64,000 bases of DNA from Pseudoxanthomonas japonensis (GCF_010093445.1 NZ_PDWW01000014.1:1-64000); one strand, 5' to 3'. Shown: positions 27,204-35,624, numbered from the stretch's first letter. Notes: generated from the sequence alone by a model not told the origin. A program made the numbers and translations.

Positions 27204-28106
27204 GTGCTGAAATCCATAAAAGCAATCAGTCATACCAAGTTTGAGAACTTGACATACGACCTAATGCTTTGCTTGGGGATGCGAAATGTTATTTGGCGAA
27301 GTCCTGGCCCTGACGGAGGCAGAGATATCGAGGGCATAGTCCTGCGAGAGGATCCGACTGGTGAACTTTTCAGTGAAAGTTGGTTTGTGGAATGTAAGCG
27401 CTACGCCGCCTCCATTTCCTGGCCGATTGTCTACGAGAAAGTCGCTTACGCTGAGAGTAACAGGGCGGACGTTCTGCTTATGGTCACGACCGCAAACATT
27501 ACGCCAAGCTGTGCTACAGAAATATCAAAGTGGAATGCGCAGCGCCGCGGCTTGAGAATAAGTCGACTAGATGGTCCTCAACTTGAAGTTAAGTTGCGGA
27601 GCTTTCCGCTACTCCTAGCAAAATATCAGCTCATTAAAGGGCCGGCGCAATATCCCGTTAGCTTTCAGAAAATTGCATCGATACTGGCCGTCGTGTGCAC
27701 GGTCGCGGAAGCTGAGCTGGAAATTGCGGCGGAGTCTGTCGCTGCGGATGCGGCTTTCGAACTTTCGCGCTTCGTCTCTTCTCGAATAGCGCAAGTTGAG
27801 GTGCTCGGTAGGTTTGATATAGCTGCTAAGCGGAAGGTTGCGGTGCCGTTATGGTTGACTGGCTTGGTAGAGCTCTCGCAAAATTTAATATGCTTCTTGG
27901 CTTACCTTCGCTACGTAATTCGCGCAAAGGGTGGCTTTAAAGTCGCGGTGGCGCCGACGCCTGGGATGTCTCTTTGCTTGTCTGTTGATCTTGGTGTGGG
28001 TGACTTGGTGATTGGCGACGATTCCGACCTAGTGGTTGTTGGAATGTGGTGTGGAGTTCAGTACCGTATTTCGGGTGATGATCTGATTTTATGGGAGGAG
28101 GGTTGA
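27204..28106 (+). CDS. Mrr-type PD-(D/E)XK nuclease-like protein
   Basis: A 300-aa protein. The N-terminal domain (about 1-135) looks like an Mrr-family restriction endonuclease: E14 in FENLTYDLM, D41 in PDGGRDIEG, E63 and K65 in WFVECKRY, then DVLLMVTTANITP and ISRLDG. All expected catalytic residues are present, so DNA cleavage is plausible. The C-terminal half (about 150-300) is unrecognised. GTG 27204 is chosen because AGGAGG lies 5 bases upstream. AT-rich, unlike its surroundings. Its stop overlaps the kinase start (TGATG). Confidence 0.8.
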   Translation: MLKSIKAISHTKFENLTYDLMLCLGMRNVIWRSPGPDGGRDIEGIVLREDPTGELFSESWFVECKRYAASISWPIVYEKVAYAESNRADVLLMVTTANITPSCATEISKWNAQRRGLRISRLDGPQLEVKLRSFPLLLAKYQLIKGPAQYPVSFQKIASILAVVCTVAEAELEIAAESVAADAAFELSRFVSSRIAQVEVLGRFDIAAKRKVAVPLWLTGLVELSQNLICFLAYLRYVIRAKGGFKVAVAPTPGMSLCLSVDLGVGDLVIGDDSDLVVVGMWCGVQYRISGDDLILWEEG

Positions 28107-28843
28107 TGGCGCTAGAATCTACGATTGATACGCGGACACTCTATAACTTTATCCATCAAGTCGTGAATCCGTTAAATGGAGTTATTGGAACCATAGATAA
28201 TATGATTGATGGATCCCTAAAGGGAGACAAAGATCAGCGATTGAAAGCAGTAAGAGCTCAGTTGGAGCATTCAGTAGAGCTGATAAGGAATATGGCCTAC
28301 TTGTCTAGGTTGAGTATTCCGAGTGAGCTCGAAAGGCTCAAATCGGTTCCGCAACGCTGCGTAGTGCCTGAGTTAATAATTCAGGCTGCACAATTTTTTC
28401 AGGAGTCAGACTCCCATATTGATGTTGAGCTTGATGACCCCGAAACTCAGTACATTGTTTTTGGCTCCAAAGATTTGCTGCGTCAGGTTTTCATGAATTT
28501 GTTCGACAACGCGGCAAAGTACTCTGATCAGCAATCTAAGGTTTTGGTGTCGACCAGGGTTCAGAGGCTTACAAAGAATCTTATTGTTGAGGTCTCTAAT
28601 ACCGGCGTCGGATTTCATAACTCGGATAAAGAAAAAATCTTTGATTTAGGAGTTAGAGGTGGCGAGGCGGAGGCTCACACGGGAGAAGGGTCGGGTATTG
28701 GGTTGTATATTTGTAGGCAGGTTCTAGAGCAAGTTTTTGGAGCAACTATTGAGGCGGAGCATAGTGGCGCGGGGCGAACCACAACTGTCCGATTAAGATT
28801 TCCAAGGTTCAAGAACGAAGGCCAGCGCTCGACTAGGAGGTAG
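28106..28843 (+). CDS. Soluble histidine kinase (cassette sensor)
   Basis: A 245-aa kinase with no membrane segment or obvious sensor domain. The dimerisation/phosphoacceptor helix has H17 in FIHQVVNPLNGVIG; the ATPase domain has an N box (N131, N135 in MNLFDNAAKYS), G1 box SNTGVGF (Asn where Asp is more usual) and G2 box GEGSGIGLYI. Input probably comes from a partner, perhaps the nuclease-like protein. ATG 28106 overlaps the nuclease stop; GGAGGAGG precedes it. Confidence 0.88.
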   Translation: MALESTIDTRTLYNFIHQVVNPLNGVIGTIDNMIDGSLKGDKDQRLKAVRAQLEHSVELIRNMAYLSRLSIPSELERLKSVPQRCVVPELIIQAAQFFQESDSHIDVELDDPETQYIVFGSKDLLRQVFMNLFDNAAKYSDQQSKVLVSTRVQRLTKNLIVEVSNTGVGFHNSDKEKIFDLGVRGGEAEAHTGEGSGIGLYICRQVLEQVFGATIEAEHSGAGRTTTVRLRFPRFKNEGQRSTRR

Positions 28844-28845
28844 AT

Positions 28846-29268
28846 ATGTTTGTTGGCAAACGAGTACTGTTGGTGGATGACCAGCCGCCGGCTGTCGCAT
28901 GGTTGAGGGAGTATCTGGAGAGTGGTGGAGCTGAAGTTGTAATGGAGCCATCATTTTCGGCTGCTTTGGATGCGCTCAATCAGAGAAGGAATCACTTCGA
29001 CTTGGTGACGATCGATTTAATGATGCCGACGACAGGCGTTCCTGATTCCATGTTTGCAGCTAGGCCTCCTTTGTATACGCAGTTCCCTGGGCTGCTACTT
29101 GCAATAGCTGCTAGAAATTCTGGGTATGGTTCTAATAAAGTTCTTCTTTATTCCGTTCAGGATACTGATGAGATCGAGACAGAAGCTGCGCGTGTCGGCG
29201 TTGGCTACTGTGTTAAGGGTCGGCCAAGGGATTTGAAAGAGCGCATACGATCTTTGCTGGATCGTTGA
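28846..29268 (+). CDS. Single-domain response regulator (cassette)
   Basis: A 140-aa receiver domain and nothing else. Acidic pair D11-D12, phosphoacceptor D57 in TIDLMMP, Ser in LLYSVQ, Lys in CVKGRP. Without an output domain it must act by protein contact, plausibly on the nuclease-like protein encoded first in the operon. AGGAGG lies just upstream and the kinase stop is 2 bp away. Confidence 0.88.
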   Translation: MFVGKRVLLVDDQPPAVAWLREYLESGGAEVVMEPSFSAALDALNQRRNHFDLVTIDLMMPTTGVPDSMFAARPPLYTQFPGLLLAIAARNSGYGSNKVLLYSVQDTDEIETEAARVGVGYCVKGRPRDLKERIRSLLDR

Positions 29269-29438
29269 ATTGATGGTCAGAATAATTTAGTGGCGACTGT
29301 AGTTGGGCTTGAGCTTGACGGTACAGTGATATTGTTGTCATGCGTGTTGTGTGTAGACCACACCCATAACTATCCGCTACACCCAGTTCGCCACCTGCCC
29401 GCTAAATGGCGGTTTCCCATCGATGGACGCTACCTCGC

Positions 29439-29720
29439 ATGAAGATGACGCCCACCCCCATCACCGCCGCCATCGCCGGCCTCTTCGCCGGCGTCGCCAT
29501 GCCCCTGATCTGGCCGAAGCTGGGCGACGAGACGATGTACTGGGTGTTCGCGTTCCTGCTGGTGATCGCGCTGCCGATGCATGTGCTGGTCGTGGGCATC
29601 AACCCGACCCGCAATGCCGAGGGCAGGGGAGGCATCGATGCCGCCACGCTCAAGCGCGTCGTCATCTGGCTGGTGGCCGGCATCGCCGCCGTCGCGCTGA
29701 TGAAGATCGTCGCGCCCTGA
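29439..29720 (+). CDS. Small membrane protein, hypothetical
   Basis: A 93-aa protein with three predicted membrane helices (about 5-22, 28-52, 68-88). It marks the return to G+C-rich chromosomal sequence after the island. The start MKMTPTP is a choice among ATGs 29406, 29439 and 29445; no clear ribosome site decides. No family recognised. Confidence 0.65.
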   Translation: MKMTPTPITAAIAGLFAGVAMPLIWPKLGDETMYWVFAFLLVIALPMHVLVVGINPTRNAEGRGGIDAATLKRVVIWLVAGIAAVALMKIVAP

Positions 29721-29892
29721 CGGGAATCGCCGGGTAAGGCGCTCGGCTGCATCCAGGCGTTGCGTGAGGCGGTCCCGGTGGTGCGTCCCGGGTGCGCTTC
29801 GCTTACCCGGGCTACGGGGGCGGGGCGTGACCTCTGGCGCTGTTGCGGGGGTGTGCGGTCCGTAAGATCGGACGTAAACCGGGGAGACAACG

Positions 29893-31062
29893 ATGCGTCC
29901 ATTGCTCGCGATTGGCCTGTTCGTGCTGCTGCCGTTCGCCGCCCCGGCGGCCGGTCCCGCAGCCAATCCCATTCCCACCCGCGCCGCACTGGATGCCGAA
30001 GTCGCCGCGGCCATGAAGGCCGCGCAGGCCAACGGCCTGGCCATCGCGGTGATCGACGACGGCAACGTCGTCCATGTCGCCGCCTACGGCCAGCGCAACG
30101 CGAAAGGCGATCCGCTGCAGACCGACACCGTGATGTATGGCGCGTCCCTGACGAAGGCGGTCTTCGCGTACACGGTGATGCAGCTGGTGGAGGAGGGCAG
30201 GCTCGACCTCGACCGCCCTGTCGGCGAGTACTTCGCCAAACCGCTGACCGACTATCCCGCCGAGGACGCCTACGGTCCCTGGCCAGACCTGGCCGGTGAT
30301 CCCCGCTGGAAGAACATCACCGCACGCCATTTGCTGACCCACAGCAGCGGCTTCGCCAACTTCGCCTATCTCGAACCCGACGGGAAGCTGCGCTTCCACT
30401 TCGATCCCGGTACGCGCTACGCATACTCCGGCGAAGGCCTGATCCTGCTGCAGTACGTGCTCGAGCGCGGGCTGGGCCTGGACCTGGGCGCGGAGATGCA
30501 GCGGCGCGTGTTCGACCGTTTCGACATGCCGAACACCAGCATGATGTGGCGCGCGGATTTTGCCGCCAATCTCGCCGATGGCTGGATGGAGGACGGCACG
30601 GTGGAGCCACACGACGAGCGCAGCCGCGTGCGCGCCGCCGGCTCGATGGATACCACCATTGCCGACCTCGCCAACTTCGTTGCCGCCTACATCCGCGGCG
30701 AAGGCCTGGAGCCGGCTACGTTCGACGCGATGACCTCGCCGCAGCTTCCCATCACCACCGCCAGCCAGTTTCCCACGCTGCAGGACGAACTGCCCGTCGC
30801 GCAGCGGCGCAAGGATCTGGACGCCGGGCTCGGCGTGGTGGTCTTCGACGGCCCGCAGGGCGCGGGCTTTTTCAAGGGCGGGCACAACGATTCCACCGGC
30901 AACACCTGGGTGTGCGTGAAACAGGGCAGGCGCTGCGTGGTGATCCTGGGCAACGACGTGCGCGCCGAGCGCGCATTCCCGCGGCTGGTGGCCTTCGTGC
31001 TGGGCGAGACCGGTGTGCCGTGGCGGTGGGAGTACGGCAGCGGCAAGGTCTTCGTCGACTGA
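29893..31062 (+). CDS. Serine hydrolase, beta-lactamase/class C fold
   Basis: A 389-aa protein with a signal peptide (about 1-20), so periplasmic. The catalytic Ser is in SLTK (SxxK, about residue 85); the YSG variant of YxN is in RYAYSGEG, and KGGHND gives the KTG-like triad. The family includes class C beta-lactamases, DD-peptidases and esterases. The substrate cannot be read from sequence, and resistance should not be assumed. Confidence 0.85.
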   Translation: MRPLLAIGLFVLLPFAAPAAGPAANPIPTRAALDAEVAAAMKAAQANGLAIAVIDDGNVVHVAAYGQRNAKGDPLQTDTVMYGASLTKAVFAYTVMQLVEEGRLDLDRPVGEYFAKPLTDYPAEDAYGPWPDLAGDPRWKNITARHLLTHSSGFANFAYLEPDGKLRFHFDPGTRYAYSGEGLILLQYVLERGLGLDLGAEMQRRVFDRFDMPNTSMMWRADFAANLADGWMEDGTVEPHDERSRVRAAGSMDTTIADLANFVAAYIRGEGLEPATFDAMTSPQLPITTASQFPTLQDELPVAQRRKDLDAGLGVVVFDGPQGAGFFKGGHNDSTGNTWVCVKQGRRCVVILGNDVRAERAFPRLVAFVLGETGVPWRWEYGSGKVFVD

Positions 31063-31199
31063 CGCAGGCGCCGTGGTGCAGGGCTGGCCGGCCAGGCACC
31101 GGGGTGGCAGGGAGGACGCGGCGGACCGGGCGGCCTGTTCTGCGTCAGCGCATACCCGTGGGGAGCGTGGGGCGATGTCGCCCGGCGTTCGGTGTTTCT

Positions 31200-31500
31200 G
31201 GTGGATCAGTGCGTCGTTTCGATCCAGCGTTCCGTGTTTCTGATGGATCAGTGCATCGTTTCGATCCAGTGTTCCGTCTTTTTGATGGATCAGTGCATCG
31301 TTTCGATCCAGCGTTCCGTCTTTTTTGATGGATCAGTCCATCGTTTCGACCCAGTGCTCCATCTTTTTGATGGATCCATGCATCGTTTCGATCCAGTGTT
31401 CCATCATTTCGATGGATCAATGCATCGTTTCGACCCAACGTTCCATCTTTTTGATGGAACGGTCCATCGTTTCGATGGATCGTTGCATCGTTTCGATGCA
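31200..31500. repeat. 21/42-bp minisatellite
   Basis: CGTTTCGA recurs at 31215, 31257, 31299, 31342, 31384, 31426, 31468 and 31489: period 42 (once 43), last step 21. Each 42-mer is two related 21-bp halves. Core GATGGATCAGTGCATCGTTT, then a CGATCCA half. Multiples of seven codons keep several frames open on both strands. Confidence 0.9.
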
Positions 31501-31557
31501 GCGTTGGATCATGGTGATGGATGAGTGGATCAATCCGCGATTTAACATTCTTAACAT
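31417..31557 (-). CDS. Possible 46-aa heptad coiled-coil peptide
   Basis: An ATG at 31557 preceded by GAGAGG 8 bases upstream opens a 46-codon frame into the minisatellite. Hydrophobic residues fall at 14, 17, 21, 24, 28, 31, 35, 38, 42 and 45, a strict 3-4 heptad pattern (TMQRSIE, TMDRSIK, KMERWVE). A TGA inside a repeat ends it. The same heptads continue past the stop with more TGAs. It may be a real small coil, a decayed longer gene, or chance. Confidence 0.35.
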   Translation of the reverse strand: MLRMLNRGLIHSSITMIQRCIETMQRSIETMDRSIKKMERWVETMH

Positions 31558-31809
31558 CACGTTGACCTCTCACTGTGAGATGCGGACTACAATGCTGCGT
31601 CGCATCAGTCGATGTCTGCGTCCATGCTTCGGGGAAGGACGCACATCTGCAGCGCTTCTGCGCGCAGCGTGCCTGGCACGCGGCACCCTGTTTTCCTGCG
31701 CCCGATGGCGGCGCCTTCTTCCGATGCGATGACTCTCCCCGCCGGCGTCCCTGGACGCCTTCGCGTCGTGCCTTGTGCGCGGCATCTCCCCACTCTGGAG
31801 TGCACCTGC

Positions 31810-34107
31810 ATGAGCCTGTTGAAACAACCCACGCCACCTTTTCTTCTCGCCACCGACCTCGACGGCACCTTCCTGGCCGGCGATCCGGACGCGCGCAAGC
31901 GCCTGTACCACCTGGTCGACGCGCATCCCGACGTCAAGCTGGCGTGGGTCACCGGTCGCGGCCGTGAAGCGATCCTGCCGCTGCTCGCCGATCCCGGCCT
32001 GCCCACACCCGATTACGTCATCTGCGATGTCGGCGCCACCGTGCTGCGCACCGCCGACATGCAGCCGATCCAGCCGCTGCAGTCGCAGATCGAAGCGCGC
32101 TGGCCGGGTGAGCACGTGGTCGCCGAGGCCATGCGCCGGTTCCCGATGCTGGTGCGCCAGGAAGTGCCGCAGGAACGCCGCTGCTCGTACTACTGCCATC
32201 CGGAACAGCTGTCCACGATCCAGACGGACGTGGAAGCCGTCGCCGCCTCCCTGGGCTGCGAGGTGCTGTATTCGGCCGACCGCTACCTGGACATCCTGCC
32301 GCGGGAAACGCGCAAGGGCAGCACGCTGACCGCGCTGGTGGACGAACTGGCGCTGGACCCGTCGCGCGTGCTGGTCGCCGGTGACACGCTCAACGACCTG
32401 TCGATGTATGGCGAAGGCTTCCCCGGCGTCTGCGTGGGCGAATCGGAACCGGCGCTGGTGGCCGCCACCGCCGGCATGGACAACGTGCTGCATGCGGAGG
32501 CTCCCGGGTGCGGCGGCATCTTGCAGGCGATGGCGCATTTCGCGCTGCTCGATGCCGACGACTACCTGCCCACGCCGCATCCGCCCGGCAAGGCCGAACT
32601 GGTGATGGTCTACCACCGCCTGCCGTACGAGGAACACATCGTCGATGGCCAGCGCGTGCGCAAGCCGCACAGCTCGCCCAACGGCATCATCCCCAGCCTG
32701 CTCAGCTTCTTCGGCGAAGGCCAGCCCGGTTCGTGGGTGGCGTGGACGGTGGACGATCCGAAGGCGCCGCCGATCGAGGCGCGCGCCCCGGTGGATGCCG
32801 AGCGCTATCCCGGCCTCACGGCGACCCACGTACCGCTGACGAAGCACGAGGTGGACGTGTTCTACAAGCGCTTCTCGAAGGAAGCGTTCTGGCCGGTGAT
32901 CAACAGCTTCTGGGAGCGCGCGCGCTTCAACGAAGACGACTGGGAACTCTTCAAGCGCGTCAACCGCCGCTTCGCCGAAGCCGCCGCTGCCGAGGCCGCG
33001 CCGGGCGCGACGGTCTGGCTGCACGACTACAACCTGTGGATGGTGCCGTCGGTGCTGCGCGAACTCCGCCCGGACGTGAAGATCGCCTTCTTCCACCACA
33101 CGCAGTTCCCGTCGGCGGACATCTTCGCGATCCTGCCGTGGCGTCGCGAGATCCTCGGCAGCCTGCTGGCCTGCGACTACGTGGGCTTCCACATCCCGCG
33201 CCATGCGGAGAACTTCACCGACGCGGTGCGCAGCACGTTCCCGGTGGAAGTGACGCAACGCGCGTCGTGCGCGCCGCGCTTCCTGACCTTCGGCTGCGCC
33301 GTGGGCGTTGAAGACATGGCCACCGAGTTGCGCATCGACGGACGCACGGTGCGCATCGGCGCGCATCCGATCGGCACCGACGTGGGCCGCATCCGGGACT
33401 GCCTGGAGACAGAGCAGGTAGCCGACGACATCGTGCGCATCCGCGACGAAATCGGCCGGCGCAAGCTGGTGCTGTCGATCGAGCGGCTGGACTACACCAA
33501 GGGCATCCTGCAGAAGTTGCATGCGTTCGAGCGCCTGCTGGACGAGTCGCCGGAACTGCGCGGCGAGGTGACGCTGGTGCTGGTCTGCGTGCCGGCGGCC
33601 AAGGAGATGACCGTGTACCGCCCGCTGCAGCAGCAGATCGAGCAGGCGGTGGGCCGCATCAACGGCCGGCTGTCGCAGCTGGACTGGACGCCGGTGCGCT
33701 TCTTCTCGCGTGTGCTGCCGTTCGCCGACGTGGTGGCGCACTACGCCGCGGCCGATGTCATGTGGATCACGCCACTGCGCGATGGCCTGAACCTGGTGGC
33801 GAAGGAGTTCGTCGCCGTGCAGGGCCTGGAGGGCGGCGACGGCGTGCTGGTGTTGTCGGAGTTCGCCGGCGCGGCGGCGGAGTTGAAGGGCGCCGTGCTG
33901 ACCAACCCGCACGATCCGGCCGACATGGCGCGCACGTTGCGGCAGGCACTGGTGATGACACCGGGCGAACGCGAAGATCGCCAGCGCCGGTTGTTCGACA
34001 TCGTGCGCCACCACGACCTGTCGCGCTGGGGCCGCGAATTCCTGGCGGCGGCACGCGGCACGGACGGCACGACGACCGCGGAGCCGCACCCGGCGATCGC
34101 GGCTTAA
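31810..34107 (+). CDS. ggpPS: Bifunctional glucosylglycerol-phosphate phosphatase/synthase
   Basis: A 765-aa fusion. The N-terminal HAD phosphatase (about 1-260) has ATDLDGTF (D16, D18) and GDTLNDLSM (about 191). The C-terminal GT20 synthase (about 265-745) has FFHHTQFPS, ERLDYTKGI (about 558) and TPLRDGLNLVAKEF. The phosphatase-first order matches the Stenotrophomonas rhizophila GgpPS type (from memory), which makes the osmolyte glucosylglycerol from ADP-glucose and glycerol-3-phosphate. A trehalose-phosphate synthase role is the alternative. GGAG is 9 bases before the start. Confidence 0.82.
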   Translation: MSLLKQPTPPFLLATDLDGTFLAGDPDARKRLYHLVDAHPDVKLAWVTGRGREAILPLLADPGLPTPDYVICDVGATVLRTADMQPIQPLQSQIEARWPGEHVVAEAMRRFPMLVRQEVPQERRCSYYCHPEQLSTIQTDVEAVAASLGCEVLYSADRYLDILPRETRKGSTLTALVDELALDPSRVLVAGDTLNDLSMYGEGFPGVCVGESEPALVAATAGMDNVLHAEAPGCGGILQAMAHFALLDADDYLPTPHPPGKAELVMVYHRLPYEEHIVDGQRVRKPHSSPNGIIPSLLSFFGEGQPGSWVAWTVDDPKAPPIEARAPVDAERYPGLTATHVPLTKHEVDVFYKRFSKEAFWPVINSFWERARFNEDDWELFKRVNRRFAEAAAAEAAPGATVWLHDYNLWMVPSVLRELRPDVKIAFFHHTQFPSADIFAILPWRREILGSLLACDYVGFHIPRHAENFTDAVRSTFPVEVTQRASCAPRFLTFGCAVGVEDMATELRIDGRTVRIGAHPIGTDVGRIRDCLETEQVADDIVRIRDEIGRRKLVLSIERLDYTKGILQKLHAFERLLDESPELRGEVTLVLVCVPAAKEMTVYRPLQQQIEQAVGRINGRLSQLDWTPVRFFSRVLPFADVVAHYAAADVMWITPLRDGLNLVAKEFVAVQGLEGGDGVLVLSEFAGAAAELKGAVLTNPHDPADMARTLRQALVMTPGEREDRQRRLFDIVRHHDLSRWGREFLAAARGTDGTTTAEPHPAIAA

Positions 34108-34176
34108 TGCATTTACGTTTGACTCGCCGCGTTTACGTGGAGATAGTCGAGTCACACAGGGGACAGGAGACACGCG

Positions 34177-34278
34177 ATGCGGATGCTGGTCGTGCGGAGC
34201 ATGGCCTGGTTGCTGATCGCGGCCGCCGCGCTGGTGCTGCTCGGGTTGGCGCAGGCGCCCGAGCTGTGGGCCCGCTGA
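34177..34278 (+). CDS. 33-aa small membrane peptide
   Basis: ATG 34177 follows AGGAGA by about 7 bases. The peptide begins MRMLVVRSMAWLLIAAAALV and has a single hydrophobic helix with an N-terminal Arg, so it is likely an inner-membrane small protein. It follows the glucosylglycerol gene by 69 bp and may be co-transcribed. No family recognised. Confidence 0.45.
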   Translation: MRMLVVRSMAWLLIAAAALVLLGLAQAPELWAR

Positions 34279-34294
34279 GCGCGGGCAAAAGAAA

Positions 34295-34315
34295 ACCCGG
34301 CCAACCAGGTCGGGT
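34295..34315 (-). terminator. Terminator of the PEP mutase-family gene
   Basis: An 8-bp stem (ACCCGGCC with GGTCGGGT, one G-T pair), loop of 5. On the minus strand it is followed by TTTTCTTTT, a good intrinsic terminator for the gene ending at 34510. It may also work for the plus strand. Confidence 0.7.
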
Positions 34316-34509
34316 CTGAAAGGGGGAGTCCCCGGCTCCGGCAGTGCTGCTTGCTCAAGGCAGCGCCCGTGTTCCATTGCAGAGCGTCCATTCCTGGACT
34401 GCGCAGGGCGTGCTGCCGGGGACGCATGCATCGTCGCGCAGGGCATTCACATTCGCAGTCGGGCGATGTCTCGGTGTGCTGTAGGAAAAATCCTACCTGC
34501 CGTCATGGA

Positions 34510-35304
34510 TCAACCGAACAGGCCGTTGACCGCGCCGTAGCCCATCGCCTGCGGGTCGGGCAGGGCGGTGCGGTCGTCGCGCAGGAAGGTGCCGACCTGC
34601 GTGGCCAGTCGTCCGTACATGGACTCGGCGAGGGCCGATCCGGTGCTGACGCGCCGCACGCCGAGGGCTTCGAGCGCGGCGAGGTCCTGCAGTTGCGGGC
34701 GCAGCATCACGTTGAGCGGCAGGCTGCAGTCCGCGGCGATCGCGCGGATGGCGTCGGCGTCGACCAGTCCGGGCACGAACAGGCCGTCGGCGCCGGCCTC
34801 GCGATAGGCCGCGGCGCGCCGGAGGGTTTCGTCGACGCGCATGCCATCCTCGGCCAGTCCGCGCAGGTAGACGTCGGTACGCGCGTTGATGAAGACGTCC
34901 ACGCCCTGTGCGGTGCAGGCTTGGCGGATGGCGCGGATCTTGGCCGCCAGCACGGCCGGATCGCCGGCACCGTCCTCGAGGTTGATCCCGGCGGCACCGG
35001 CGTGCGCCACGCGCAGGACGATCCCGGCGACGGTGTCGGGATGGTCCGCGTAGCCGCCTTCGACATCGACCGTCAACGGCACCTCGATGACGCGGGCGAT
35101 GCCGGCGACGGCATGCAGCAGGGCATCGACGTCGAGGGCATCGCCATCGGGATAACCCTGCGCCCACGCGAGTCCGGCACTGGTGGTGGCGACGGCGGGC
35201 GCGCCGAGGTGTTCGATCAGGCGGGCAGTGCCTGCATCCCAGGCGTTGGCCAGGCGGAGCAGGCCCCGGGTATGCAGGGCGCGGAAACGTGCGGCGGTGG
35301 TCAT
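34510..35304 (-). CDS. Isocitrate lyase/PEP mutase family protein
   Basis: A 264-aa TIM-barrel protein of the PEP mutase/isocitrate lyase superfamily. Metal-binding DVEGGYAD (D80, E82, D87), INLEDG and NARTDVY are present. The KKCGH loop of true isocitrate lyase is absent, so it is more likely an oxaloacetate hydrolase, carboxyphosphonoenolpyruvate mutase or similar C-C/C-P lyase; the substrate is unknown. Confidence 0.87.
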   Translation of the reverse strand: MTTAARFRALHTRGLLRLANAWDAGTARLIEHLGAPAVATTSAGLAWAQGYPDGDALDVDALLHAVAGIARVIEVPLTVDVEGGYADHPDTVAGIVLRVAHAGAAGINLEDGAGDPAVLAAKIRAIRQACTAQGVDVFINARTDVYLRGLAEDGMRVDETLRRAAAYREAGADGLFVPGLVDADAIRAIAADCSLPLNVMLRPQLQDLAALEALGVRRVSTGSALAESMYGRLATQVGTFLRDDRTALPDPQAMGYGAVNGLFG

Positions 35305-35402
35305 GGCGTCCGGGGTGTCGTCAGAAGGGACGACAGGGTGCCACGCCCGTGGCGGGCGGACTCACCACATGCGGACAGGGACGTTGCGCCTCTGGCCGCG
35401 GC

Positions 35403-35624
35403 TCAGGCGCAGAGGCGCCAGCCTTCGAACAACCGCCAGCGCCCGTCGCCGCCTTCGATGTTGATGGCGTAGTCCAGGCCCTGCCGGTGGCGCTGGTTGG
35501 CGAGCTTGACGGCGTATCCGAGCGCGGCGCCGGGGGTGGAGAAGTGCAGGGGCGGCGACTCGTTGATGGACAACTCGTAGGTGCCGTCATCGGACGGTGT
35601 GTGGAACAGGTCGAAGGTCATCAT
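35403..35624 (-). CDS. Small hypothetical protein
   Basis: A 73-aa soluble protein starting MMTFDLFHTPSDDGTYEL with a DYAINIEGGDGRWRLF C-terminal part, probably a small alpha/beta fold. No membrane segment. No clear ribosome site; either of two adjacent ATGs could start it. No family recognised. Confidence 0.6.
   Translation of the reverse strand: MMTFDLFHTPSDDGTYELSINESPPLHFSTPGAALGYAVKLANQRHRQGLDYAINIEGGDGRWRLFEGWRLCA

Larger units (their letters stand above)
27153..29390. other. AT-rich island at tRNA-Ser (nuclease-kinase-receiver cassette)
   Basis: Base composition shifts sharply from G+C-rich to roughly balanced right after the tRNA and returns near 29390. It holds one three-gene operon. 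No integrase, transposase or copy of the tRNA 3' end was found at the far boundary, so the mobilisation route is unknown. The right edge is set by composition only. Confidence 0.7.
31063..31809. other. Long spacer with minisatellite
   Basis: A 747-bp stretch between the serine hydrolase and the glucosylglycerol enzyme. It holds a 21/42-bp tandem repeat (31200-31500) and a possible 46-aa minus-strand ORF. The last ~250 bp are probably promoter and leader of the next gene. Confidence 0.5.

Noticed and set aside
29893-31062. Antibiotic-resistance beta-lactamase
   Set aside because: The fold is shared with many esterases and peptidases. The YSG variant and lack of a typical ampC context give no support for resistance.
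31200-31500. CRISPR array
   Set aside because: Repeats are directly adjacent with no unique spacers, and no cas genes are present. It is a minisatellite.
31145-31837. 230-aa minus-strand protein through the minisatellite in another frame
   Set aside because: It overlaps the start of the glucosylglycerol gene, has no ribosome site, and stays open only because 21-bp units lack stops in that frame.
31810-34107. Plain trehalose-6-phosphate synthase/phosphatase
   Set aside because: The phosphatase-first domain order and overall sequence fit the glucosylglycerol enzyme better, although the biochemical test is still open.
34510-35304. Isocitrate lyase (glyoxylate shunt)
   Set aside because: Too short and without the KKCGH catalytic loop; only superfamily membership is supported.
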